This document shows positions 1 through 5,922 of a stretch of DNA of 6,933 bases, in pieces (position 1 is the stretch's first letter; each line of letters opens with the position of its first letter). Both the position numbers and the translations under genes were made by a program. The notes below the pieces were generated by a model. That model saw only the letters and a list, made by a program, of their open reading frames with translations. It did no database searches and was not told where the DNA came from. Source of the DNA: Fidelibacterota bacterium (GTDB lineage Bacteria > Fidelibacterota > Fidelibacteria > Fidelibacterales > Fidelibacteraceae); the NCBI GenBank assembly GCA_030629925.1, contig DAOVOB010000056.1, positions 1 to 6,933 of the forward strand, written 5' to 3'.

Positions 1-676
1 CAGCAGGATCGATATCACCGGCGATCACAAGAGTCGCATTATTTGGACCATAGAAATCATTATAGAATTTTTTAACATCTGGAACGGTTGCATTATTGAT
101 ATCTTCAACAACACCGATCGTTTGCCAATTGTAAGGATGTCCTTCCGGATATACGGCTTTGCCGATCACGTAAGAACGATGTCCGTAAGCATTGTTATCA
201 ACGCGTTCGCGTTTTTCATTTGTAACAACGTTTTGTTGATTAGTAAACGCAGCAGGGGTCACGGTATTGATCATATAACCCATTCTGTCAGATTCCATCC
301 AAAGCACCATTTCCAGTGCATTTTTTGGAACAACTTCATAATATACCGTACCATCTGTCCAAGTACCGCCATTTAGGGTACCACCGGCATTTTGGATCTT
401 ATTAAAAAACTGATCTTGGCCAATATTTTCAGATTCCTGAAAAAGCATGTGTTCAAAAAGGTGAGCAAATCCGGTTTTACCTGGTGTTTCTCTATTTGAA
501 CCAACATGATATTGAATAGCAACCGCGGTTATCGGATCACTATCATCAATATGAAGAATAACATCAAGTCCATTCTCCAATTCGTATTTTTCGTAGCTAA
601 TGGAAAGGTCAGTTTTATCACAACCAACGAAGAGCATGAGAACGCTCAACACAACTGGAAGTATCCATTTCTTCAT
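1..676 (-). CDS. M16 family zinc metallopeptidase, lipoprotein, N-terminal part (runs off window)
   Basis: This gene starts with ATG at 676 and is cut by the left edge after 225 codons, so only the N-terminal half of the catalytic domain is visible. The first 19 residues are a lipoprotein signal (MKKW, a hydrophobic stretch, then FVGC with the lipid-accepting Cys19), so the protein is probably anchored in the envelope facing the periplasm. The inverted zinc motif HLFEH lies at residues 72-76, and a third ligand candidate is Glu154 in TNEKRERVDN, at the spacing usual for M16 peptidases. The stretch GGTLNGGTWTDGTVYYE is also typical of the family. The motifs are intact, so this is probably an active (zinc-binding) subunit rather than an inactive partner. 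AAAGGAG at 682-688 sits 5 nt before the start. The gene has its own promoter candidate and is separated from rsmD by about 400 nt. Family assignment is firm; the substrate is unknown. Confidence 0.93.
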   Translation of the reverse strand, partial: MKKWILPVVLSVLMLFVGCDKTDLSISYEKYELENGLDVILHIDDSDPITAVAIQYHVGSNRETPGKTGFAHLFEHMLFQESENIGQDQFFNKIQNAGGTLNGGTWTDGTVYYEVVPKNALEMVLWMESDRMGYMINTVTPAAFTNQQNVVTNEKRERVDNNAYGHRSYVIGKAVYPEGHPYNWQTIGVVEDINNATVPDVKKFYNDFYGPNNATLVIAGDIDPA

Positions 677-718
677 TTTAACTCCTTTATTTTTCCTAAA
701 AGTAACAAATATTTTTAT

Positions 719-747
719 TATTTAAACCCTTTGAAAATCTTTTTCAA
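719..747 (-). promoter_or_regulatory. Candidate promoter of the M16 peptidase gene
   Basis: Read on the minus strand, TTGAAA (747-742) is followed after 17 nt by TAAATA (724-719). This predicts transcription starting near 712 and a leader of about 36 nt before the ATG at 676. The -35 box falls inside a 7-bp inverted repeat (TTGAAAA at 731-737 and TTTTCAA at 741-747). The same box layout occurs before grpE. The region is very AT-rich, so chance matches are possible. Confidence 0.5.
731..747. repeat. Short inverted repeat overlapping the -35 box
   Basis: TTGAAAA and TTTTCAA form a perfect 7-bp inverted repeat with a 3-nt centre. It overlaps the predicted -35 box of the M16 gene, so it could be an operator, but its simple AT-rich composition makes chance a real alternative. 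Confidence 0.4.
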
Positions 748-755
748 AATTTAGG

Positions 756-773
756 GAACAGGCATGCCTGTTC
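756..773. repeat. Perfect 18-bp palindrome (GAACAGGCA/TGCCTGTTC)
   Basis: GAACAGGCATGCCTGTTC is its own reverse complement, and the flanks (AGG before, TCTAC after) are nearly symmetrical. It lies 8 nt upstream of the predicted -35 box of the M16 gene. It could be a regulator binding site or one copy of a dispersed extragenic palindrome. The arm AGGGAACRG is shared with the foldback at 838-888, which favours a dispersed repeat family. Confidence 0.75.
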
Positions 774-837
774 TCTACACATTTATATAATTTTTACTTT
801 TTTTATTACTTATCATTTAAAACTTAACTTTTATTTT

Positions 838-888
838 GGAATGGTCTCGCCGTGTCAGGCGTAGCCTTGGCGTAGACTGAACCGTTCC
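838..888. repeat. Foldback repeat with GGAAYGGT arms
   Basis: GGAATGGT at 838-845 faces ACCGTTCC at 881-888, an inverted pair with one mismatch. An inner TCAG/CTGA pair (855-858 and 877-880) and the core CGTAGCCTTGGCGTAG at 860-875 lie between them. The core recurs in the right flank, where 6841-6854 matches 862-875 exactly over 14 bases. This looks like a dispersed extragenic repeat; no coding content. Confidence 0.65.
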
Positions 889-892
889 CTGC

Positions 893-1071
893 AATTTACT
901 TTATACTTTTGCTCTCCTTCGCCAAGGCTACGGAGAGTCTTCGACCTTTTGCCATTTGCCCTCCCCCTACGCTCCTTCTCGGAGCTTCGGAGGACAAGTT
1001 TGCCTTTTAGTGAATATTACTTGTCTCTTGGTTCTTGTCTTTTGGATCTTTTGCCCTTTACCTTTTGCCTT
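893..1071. repeat. Degenerate array with 7-base periodicity
   Basis: Read on the minus strand from 1071 to 995 the sequence divides into 11 consecutive 7-mers with a strong AAG start: AAGGCAA, AAGGTAA, AGGGCAA, AAGATCC, AAAAGAC, AAGAACC, AAGAGAC, AAGTAAT, ATTCACT, AAAAGGC, AAACTTG. Similar units reappear at 960-940 (GGCAAAT, GGCAAAA, GGTCGAA) and 913-893 (AGCAAAA, GTATAAA, GTAAATT). Between them sit the REP-like hairpin at 912-937 and a short hairpin GCTCC/GGAGC at 971-985. The array begins about 10 nt after the rsmD stop codon. It resembles short heptamer repeats known from some bacterial genomes; its function is unknown. Confidence 0.6.
912..937. repeat. REP-like hairpin, CTCTCC/GGAGAG stem
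   Basis: CTCTCC (912-917) pairs with GGAGAG (932-937), and inside lies CGCCAAGGCTACG (920-932), the exact reverse complement of CGTAGCCTTGGCG at 860-872. The two copies therefore also form a 13-bp inverted repeat with a 47-nt spacer. On the minus strand this hairpin lies downstream of rsmD and could protect or end the operon transcript, although no T-run follows. Confidence 0.65.
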
Positions 1072-1080
1072 TATACTTAT

Positions 1081-1608
1081 CTATTTTTGAAAAAAATAGA
1101 TATTGGTATCACCCATTTTTTTGATCTTCGATGGTTTCCATTCTCCCGATTCCACTATCCCTCTGCTGGAATACTCAAGTATTACTAGTCCCCTATCCAT
1201 CAGATGCTTCCTGCAATCATTAAAAAATTCCTTGTCCAAAGCAAGATCATAAGGTGGATCAGCCAAGATAATATCATATGTATTCTTATTTCTTTTAAAA
1301 AATCTTATAGCATTATTTTTTATACACTTCCATGTATCTTCAGGAGCTTTAATACTTTCCAGATTTATACGACTTAATTGAATGGAACGGGAATTATTAT
1401 CAACGAAAGTTACATGTTCGGCATTGTGCGATAATGCCTCTATCCCAAGTGCACCTGTTCCACAAAACAGATCTATGACACGACGTCCTTCAAGATTCTG
1501 AAGGACGTTGAATATATATTCTTTTACTTTACTTGTCGTTGGACGAATGGAATGTTTTGGATTGGCAATATACAAACCGCCATAACGACCACTGATAATT
1601 CTAGACAT
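1081..1608 (-). CDS. rsmD: 16S rRNA (guanine(966)-N(2))-methyltransferase RsmD
   Basis: RsmD uses S-adenosylmethionine to methylate N2 of G966 in 16S rRNA during assembly of the small ribosomal subunit, in the cytoplasm. The 175-residue length is normal. Family landmarks are all present: the N-terminal MSRIISGRYGG and RPTTSKVKEYIFN (22-34), the SAM-binding loop VIDLFCGTGALG (44-55), an acidic residue after strand 2 (Asp70 in VDNN), and the catalytic DPPY at 117-120 within DIILADPPYDL. The ATG overlaps the TAA of the upstream gene by one base (TAATG), which implies translational coupling. It is the last gene of the operon. In many bacteria rsmD is followed by coaD, but here a repeat-rich spacer follows. 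The unrelated pilus-like upstream neighbours suggest it is simply a passenger in the transcript. Confidence 0.95.
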   Translation of the reverse strand: MSRIISGRYGGLYIANPKHSIRPTTSKVKEYIFNVLQNLEGRRVIDLFCGTGALGIEALSHNAEHVTFVDNNSRSIQLSRINLESIKAPEDTWKCIKNNAIRFFKRNKNTYDIILADPPYDLALDKEFFNDCRKHLMDRGLVILEYSSRGIVESGEWKPSKIKKMGDTNIYFFQK

Positions 1609-2711
1609 TATTCTCTTTCGTAAAACACTAATGTCAGATCAAGCTGATTAGATTGATCCTCCACATGATAGGTCGATGTAATATCTCTTACAGCAAAAGC
1701 GGCCGGGATAGCTTGTAATTCCTGAAGGAACAACATCATTGCAGTGCGATTGCCATAAACAGTGACATCAATGTCATGTCTGACAATTCCAACATCCATT
1801 GTTTTAAAGCCATTGATAGCTTGAGATACGATCACGTCAGCGCTGTTAGCTGCAATGACCAAATAATCATCAAACCATTCTACATCAAGATCCCAAATGC
1901 GTTCCGGACGATCTTCTTCCCTCAATGCGGGAAGATCGCTGGTCAATTGAACTCTTGTCTCTTCTCCTACTTTTTCTTCATTTCCTGAAAGTACAGAGGT
2001 GAACATATTATGCTGTTCAATAACATTAGAATAAGACTGTATCAACATTGGGAAACGTGATTTAACGGAAATACTGAGTTTATCTTCAGAGATAGTCAAC
2101 TTATCAAGTGTCATACCACCAGGTATTTTTGACCATACAAACTCGGCGGCCATCAAATTACGACGTGATAAGGCAAGTTCATCTCGTATAGTACCATAAA
2201 TTGCAGGGCTTTTAAGGATTTTTTCTTCGGTCGATTCTTTAATAATTTCTTTTTCAACCTGCTTTTTTACTTTAATGATCTGCTGAGGAGCGTACTCAAT
2301 GATCTCTTTAACTTCTTCTTTTACAGGGGCTGTTTTTGGCTCTTGCAAAACAGGAATTTCAAGATAAACAACTTCCCGGTCATTGCGATGTATCCAAGAA
2401 GTTTGGATCTTATCAATGGTTCTATTCCAAACTTCAGCTACATTTCTACCAAAACCGCCAAAAAAATCTAAAGTTTTACCCGGTTCAATAATAAAGATCG
2501 TAGCTGCACCACATATAATGAAAATCAACAAAAATAGCCAAAAATGAAATTTGCGCGGTTTCTTGTATTCTTCTGTTGAAGGTGCCGGTTGCTGAAAATA
2601 AAAGTCATCATTCCCACCGGAGAATGTGTCATCAAAACGAAGAACTTCCTTTTCTTTGTTCTGATGAGGGACTTTTGTCATCTGATCTTCACGTAACAAA
2701 TTAATCTTCAT
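1608..2711 (-). CDS. PilN-like bitopic membrane protein with apparent PilN and PilO domains
   Basis: This is a 367-residue protein with a cytoplasmic tail of about 54 residues, one transmembrane segment (about 55-76, FHFWLFLLIFIICGAATIFII) and a large periplasmic part. It opens with MKINLLRED; an INLL peptide at the extreme N-terminus is the hallmark by which PilN docks on PilM, and a PilM-like gene lies directly upstream. After a charged, probably coiled or extended region (about 110-165, rich in E, K, V and I), residues 200-245 (LDKLTISEDKLSISVKS, then IEQHNMFTSVLS) resemble the PilN ferredoxin-like fold. Residues 308-366 (DIDVTVYGN, LFLQELQAIPAAFAVRDI, LDLTLVFYERE) resemble PilO. Separate PilN and PilO are the norm, so this may be a fused or duplicated form. 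The start is supported by AAGGAGGT at 2718-2725, 6 nt upstream and overlapping the previous stop codon. Domain calls are by eye; the INLL start is the strongest sign. Confidence 0.62.
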   Translation of the reverse strand: MKINLLREDQMTKVPHQNKEKEVLRFDDTFSGGNDDFYFQQPAPSTEEYKKPRKFHFWLFLLIFIICGAATIFIIEPGKTLDFFGGFGRNVAEVWNRTIDKIQTSWIHRNDREVVYLEIPVLQEPKTAPVKEEVKEIIEYAPQQIIKVKKQVEKEIIKESTEEKILKSPAIYGTIRDELALSRRNLMAAEFVWSKIPGGMTLDKLTISEDKLSISVKSRFPMLIQSYSNVIEQHNMFTSVLSGNEEKVGEETRVQLTSDLPALREEDRPERIWDLDVEWFDDYLVIAANSADVIVSQAINGFKTMDVGIVRHDIDVTVYGNRTAMMLFLQELQAIPAAFAVRDITSTYHVEDQSNQLDLTLVFYERE

Positions 2712-2723
2712 TTCCTTACCTCC

Positions 2724-3620
2724 TTATATCAATGCACCTAAAGCTGATGAGAACACAGTATCGAAATGTTTATCATAAGCTACAGACGGTTTTTGATAGC
2801 TGGTATTGACACTCATTGGATTCAATATCACGATATCCGGTTGAGCTTCAACAAGATCATTCATTTCTTTAAAACACTGACTTTCACCTGTCAGAAAAAT
2901 TCTATATTTATCAAGTTCTGCCGCATTCTTCTGTACCACTGCTTCACATAGTCCCTCAGGGATCTCGCCGTTTCGTGCAATATACAGAAGGTGATCATTG
3001 ATATAGGAAAAACGCGCATAACCTAAAACGTTATCGTTACGAACCGAAACAAGTTCATACTCATTTTTCTTAAAACCGATCACGGTATACTCTGTATCCT
3101 TAGATGCTTTCTTTGCAATTTCAGTAGCATTAAAAATATTAATACCAATGCCAACCAAGTGACAATGATGGTCTTCACAGACAGAACTGAAAAGTTCAAG
3201 GATCATTTTCGGGTAGTAGACTGATGTTAATAAAGCCAGCCCATTCTCTTTATAGATCACTTTGACCTGACAGTCACTTTGTTCTATTAATTCCGAACCG
3301 AATTTTAGTTCGGTCAACCAAACATCCTTATCTACGATCGTTTTTACATTTTCTTTGGGTACATCATTATATAAAGCTATGTAAGCAAGATCAGCCGGAA
3401 AGGAGAAAAATACATCCTGCGCTTGAATTTTCAATTTATCAAGGATCTCTTTCAACATATCACTAAGCATATCCTTAGCATTATGTTGATACAAAAAACT
3501 CCTATCAAAAGAAAAATCAGGTGGAAACAAACCAAGTTGTTCTATGCTTTTCTTTCCCTTTTGCGTCTCGCTCAAATATACAAATACAGACTCATCGTGA
3601 TGTAACGCGAGAGTTAACAT
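2724..3620 (-). CDS. PilM-like (probable actin-fold) pilus/secretion platform protein
   Basis: This 298-residue protein has no signal peptide or membrane segment and is probably cytoplasmic. Its layout fits the divergent PilM/GspL actin-fold group. Residues 69-88 (DVFFSFPADLAYIALYNDVP) match the usual 'V..S.P......V..vP' element. A region about 118-170 (VKVIYKENGLALLTSVYYPKMILELF, then a new strand-helix ending NIFNATEIAKK) matches the second lobe entry. A later strand pair (TVIGFKKNEYELVSVRNDNVLGYARF, 179-204), the phosphate-loop-like IFLTGES (241-247) and the terminal FSSALGALI (290-298), reminiscent of the family's closing helix, follow. I see no clear nucleotide-binding signature, so ATP binding is uncertain. 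PilM binds the N-terminal tail of PilN, and the next gene begins with that tail. The ATG lies 2 nt after the preceding TAA and has only a weak Shine-Dalgarno site, pointing to coupled translation. Confidence 0.6.
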   Translation of the reverse strand: MLTLALHHDESVFVYLSETQKGKKSIEQLGLFPPDFSFDRSFLYQHNAKDMLSDMLKEILDKLKIQAQDVFFSFPADLAYIALYNDVPKENVKTIVDKDVWLTELKFGSELIEQSDCQVKVIYKENGLALLTSVYYPKMILELFSSVCEDHHCHLVGIGINIFNATEIAKKASKDTEYTVIGFKKNEYELVSVRNDNVLGYARFSYINDHLLYIARNGEIPEGLCEAVVQKNAAELDKYRIFLTGESQCFKEMNDLVEAQPDIVILNPMSVNTSYQKPSVAYDKHFDTVFSSALGALI

Positions 3621-3622
3621 AC

Positions 3623-4387
3623 TTATTTATCCCAGGAAGCTTCTCCGTTCATTATAAAGCCGTGACCGGTGTCTTTAAATGTAAAGAAGAAATATTTTCT
3701 ATCTGTATATCCACCACGAATAGGGCTATAGATTATGACAGTGTCACTTTCCCTACCTTTAACTTTTACATTAAATTCTTCGTCGGTCAATGGACATACA
3801 AGAAGTGAATCAACAAGATTAAAATGTTTATATTTAATAACTTTTTCTATGATCGTATCAATGGTCGTATCAATAATAACACCTTCCCATAGAACATCGG
3901 TGTATTTATAGCGATCCTTATGTTCACCCAGATATACGGTATCCCATGTCCCTGTCTCGCCTTGATATTCAACTGCGGTATAAACACCTACCAAGCTGGT
4001 GTCTTTGGCGTGATAAGGATTTGAGAAAACAGTATCATATTCCGTAAACCAAAATTCCGGAACCTCGATGTTTATATCTTCACCTTTGTAATAGATAGTT
4101 TGATCACCAATATATTCACTATCCGCGAGGATGGAATCACGTACAGCAGAAACAAACCATAAAACACCTTCCATATCAGCATCATAATAACCGGTCAACT
4201 TGTGGTACATGCGTTGCGCATCCCATAATTGGTTCATTTTCCAATGTGAACGTTGACGCATATCGTTTTCATTTTTCCAGATATTATTGGGAATAAAAAT
4301 AACCAATAATAAAATAACCAAAAGGATAACCGCTATCCATTTAATAACAAATGACCATTTTTCATTGTAATATTGTTGCTCTTGCAC
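3623..4387 (-). CDS. Unrecognised single-pass membrane protein, possibly pilin-like
   Basis: I do not recognise a named family. The 254-residue protein has a short cytoplasmic N-terminus, a transmembrane segment at about 14-32 (IKWIAVILLVILLLVIFI) and a periplasmic remainder. Just after the membrane comes MNQLWDAQRMYHKLTGYYDADMEGVLWFV (51-79), a pattern of residues seen in the helix-and-loop of type II secretion pseudopilins ('L..AQ..Y...TG.Y'). The C-terminal part has LLVCPLTDEEF (195-205) and ends TGHGFIMNGEASW, which recalls small secretion-system proteins with a 'CP.T' and 'HG.I' ending. There is no prepilin peptidase site, so it would not be a standard pilin. It starts with GTG at 4387, preceded by AGGAGGT at 4391-4397 with an unusually short 3-nt gap. 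Its place between the ComEA-like and PilM-like genes suggests a role in the same machine. Confidence 0.75.
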   Translation of the reverse strand: MQEQQYYNEKWSFVIKWIAVILLVILLLVIFIPNNIWKNENDMRQRSHWKMNQLWDAQRMYHKLTGYYDADMEGVLWFVSAVRDSILADSEYIGDQTIYYKGEDINIEVPEFWFTEYDTVFSNPYHAKDTSLVGVYTAVEYQGETGTWDTVYLGEHKDRYKYTDVLWEGVIIDTTIDTIIEKVIKYKHFNLVDSLLVCPLTDEEFNVKVKGRESDTVIIYSPIRGGYTDRKYFFFTFKDTGHGFIMNGEASWDK

Positions 4388-4390
4388 AAT

Positions 4391-4397
4391 ACCTCCT
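4391..4397 (-). promoter_or_regulatory. Strong ribosome binding site before a GTG start
   Basis: AGGAGGT lies only 3 nt before GTG at 4387. No ATG in the same frame lies nearby, and the ComEA-like gene ends at 4404, so the GTG is the best start despite the tight spacing. Confidence 0.65.
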
Positions 4398-4403
4398 AAA
4401 GCA

Positions 4404-4778
4404 CTATAAAGTAATTAAAGGTTTTAATTTATCGAGGGTCTTTGGCCCAATTCCACTTATATTGGTCAGCTCATCCAAGCTTTTAAAAGGACCGTTCTTA
4501 TCACGATACTCAATAATATCTTTTGAGCGTTCCATTCCAAGAAAAGGAAGTGCTTCGATTTCCATTAATCCGGCGGTATTGATATTTACCGGTTCTGAAG
4601 GAATTTTCGATTCTTCCCTGCTTTCATCTTCTCGTTGAAAAGTATCTTTCATACTGATATCTGATGAACGTAGCGCACGCTGTTTTTTTATTACTTTGCG
4701 AACAACAAACCCTACAGCTCCCAAAAGCAGTATCAGTGCGACAATAAGAATGATGTTTTTTTCTTTTTTAGTGAACAT
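4404..4778 (-). CDS. comEA: ComEA-like membrane-anchored helix-hairpin-helix DNA-binding protein
   Basis: The chosen start is ATG at 4778, giving 124 residues. Residues 8-27 are a transmembrane segment, followed by a charged linker (about 28-62) and then a C-terminal tandem helix-hairpin-helix domain from VNINTAGLMEIEAL (64-77) to the end. The second hairpin, ISGIGPKTLDKL (107-118), is canonical. The first, LPFLGMERSKDI (77-88), departs from the usual LPGIG. In competent bacteria ComEA binds incoming double-stranded DNA at the outer face of the inner membrane (periplasm in diderms) and works with a type IV pilus. The neighbouring PilM- and PilN-like genes fit that role. Similar domains also occur in proteins of unknown function, so competence is an inference. 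An upstream in-frame ATG at 4811 lies inside dnaJ and is not needed: AAGGGGG at 4784-4790 supports 4778. Confidence 0.85.
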   Translation of the reverse strand: MFTKKEKNIILIVALILLLGAVGFVVRKVIKKQRALRSSDISMKDTFQREDESREESKIPSEPVNINTAGLMEIEALPFLGMERSKDIIEYRDKNGPFKSLDELTNISGIGPKTLDKLKPLITL

Positions 4779-4783
4779 AAAAG

Positions 4784-4790
4784 CCCCCTT
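4784..4790 (-). promoter_or_regulatory. Ribosome binding site that sets the ComEA-like start
   Basis: AAGGGGG ends 5 nt before the ATG at 4778 and lies just after the dnaJ stop codon (4794-4792). It argues against the in-frame ATG at 4811, which would overlap dnaJ by 20 bases. Confidence 0.6.
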
Positions 4791-4791
4791 A

Positions 4792-5919
4792 TCAGGGTAT
4801 AAACTTCTCAATTTTACTATTTTTTTTCTTGGAATACAATTGATATAATTCTTTTATAAGGTTTTTTTCGTCTCTATCCATCTGGGATGGAGTCTCGATC
4901 TTGATCTGAATTAATTGGTCACCGTGTCGATGTCCATGCAAAACCGGAAGCCCCTTTCCGCGAAGTCGATATATCTTTCCATTATCAGTTCCGGAATTGA
5001 TCTTAAAACTTACTTTTCCGCTTAGGGTGGGCACTTCAATTTCAGCCCCAAGAACGGCTTGTGGCCAAGTGATTACACAGGTAACAATTATATCATTACC
5101 CGAACGGGTAAAAAACTTATGATTTTGTTCTTTGAAAATTACAATAAGATCGCCGGTTTCACCTTTCCGTTTACCGGTATTTCCCTCTCCGCTCAGGGTC
5201 ATATAATTTCCATCTTGTACACCTGCGGGAATATCAATAGTGACACTTTCTTCTTTCTTTACCCTACCATCTCCATGGCATGTTTGACAGGGAGAATCAA
5301 TGATAGTACCTTGCCCATGGCATTGATAACACACTTTTTCGCTTATCATTTGACCAAAAAATGAATTTACGCGCTCACGGACTTTTCCGGTACCATTACA
5401 AACCGAACAGGTGTGTTTTCCTGTTCCACCTTCACCATGGCAATCCGAACAGTTTTCAAATCGTTTGATCTTGATCTGTTTTTTTACTCCGTTATATATC
5501 TCTTCAAGAGATAATCGAAGATTTACGCGCATATCTGCACCGCGGTTTGTATTGCGATGTTGTGTATTACCTCCAAAAAAGGAGCCAAAACCACCTCCGC
5601 CGAAAGCATCTCCAAAAATATTTCCAAATTGCGAAAATATGTCATCCATGGACATTCCTTGTCCACTGAAGCCTCCGCCTCCGCCAAAACCATTTTGCTT
5701 TAAGCCATCGTGACCGAATTGATCATAACGCTGGCGTTTTTCGGGATCTGAAAGAGCAGAATATGCTTCAGCTGCTTCTTTAAACTTCCCCTCAGCTTCT
5801 TTATTATCGGGATTTTTATCAGGATGATATTTAACTGCTAATTTGCGATAAGCTTTCTTTAACTCTTCTTGAGTTGCGGACTTGCTTACACCTAATATGT
5901 CATAATAATCTCTAGGCAT
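4792..5919 (-). CDS. dnaJ: Chaperone protein DnaJ (Hsp40)
   Basis: DnaJ delivers unfolded proteins to DnaK and stimulates its ATPase in the cytoplasm. The 375 residues match the usual full-length class I form. The J domain covers about 1-70 with HPD at 32-34. A Gly/Phe-rich linker runs about 74-117 and contains a DIF motif in [13 protein letters not shown]. The zinc domain has four intact CXXCXGXG repeats beginning at Cys157, Cys171, Cys197 and Cys211. The two C-terminal substrate-binding domains follow, ending in a basic tail. The gene lies 3 nt after the grpE stop and has no good Shine-Dalgarno site, so its translation is probably coupled to grpE. The next gene begins 13 nt later. Nothing is missing or unusual in the protein itself. 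Confidence 0.98.
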   Translation of the reverse strand: MPRDYYDILGVSKSATQEELKKAYRKLAVKYHPDKNPDNKEAEGKFKEAAEAYSALSDPEKRQRYDQFGHDGLKQNGFGGGGGFSGQGMSMDDIFSQFGNIFGDAFGGGGFGSFFGGNTQHRNTNRGADMRVNLRLSLEEIYNGVKKQIKIKRFENCSDCHGEGGTGKHTCSVCNGTGKVRERVNSFFGQMISEKVCYQCHGQGTIIDSPCQTCHGDGRVKKEESVTIDIPAGVQDGNYMTLSGEGNTGKRKGETGDLIVIFKEQNHKFFTRSGNDIIVTCVITWPQAVLGAEIEVPTLSGKVSFKINSGTDNGKIYRLRGKGLPVLHGHRHGDQLIQIKIETPSQMDRDEKNLIKELYQLYSKKKNSKIEKFIP

Positions 5920-5922
5920 GTA

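Larger units (their letters stand above)
677..1080. other. Gene-free, repeat-rich spacer between rsmD and the M16 gene
   Basis: I see no credible gene here; the plus-strand open frame at 949-1188 is low-complexity and runs antisense into rsmD. The part near the M16 gene holds its promoter and palindrome. Positions 776-837 are AT-rich with nothing recognisable. From 838 to 1071 come two hairpin-forming repeats and a degenerate heptamer array. I find no classical hairpin plus T-run terminator after rsmD on the minus strand, so either the hairpins or a Rho-type mechanism may end the operon. Confidence 0.7.

Noticed and set aside
122..376. Plus-strand open frame at the left end
   Set aside because: It lies antisense to the well-supported M16 peptidase gene, and its translation has no family-like features.
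893..1080. Rho-independent terminator after rsmD
   Set aside because: Hairpins exist, but none is followed by a T-run on the minus strand, so a classical terminator cannot be called.
949..1188. Plus-strand open frame covering the heptamer repeat
   Set aside because: It is made of low-complexity repeat sequence and ends antisense inside rsmD; no ribosome binding site.
4779..4811. Longer ComEA-like protein beginning at ATG 4811
   Set aside because: It would overlap dnaJ, and AAGGGGG at 4784-4790 supports the ATG at 4778, which also leaves a tidy N-terminal membrane anchor.
5411..5713. Plus-strand open frame encoding a proline-rich protein
   Set aside because: It is the antisense of the Gly/Phe-rich and zinc regions of dnaJ; the prolines are mirror images of glycine codons.
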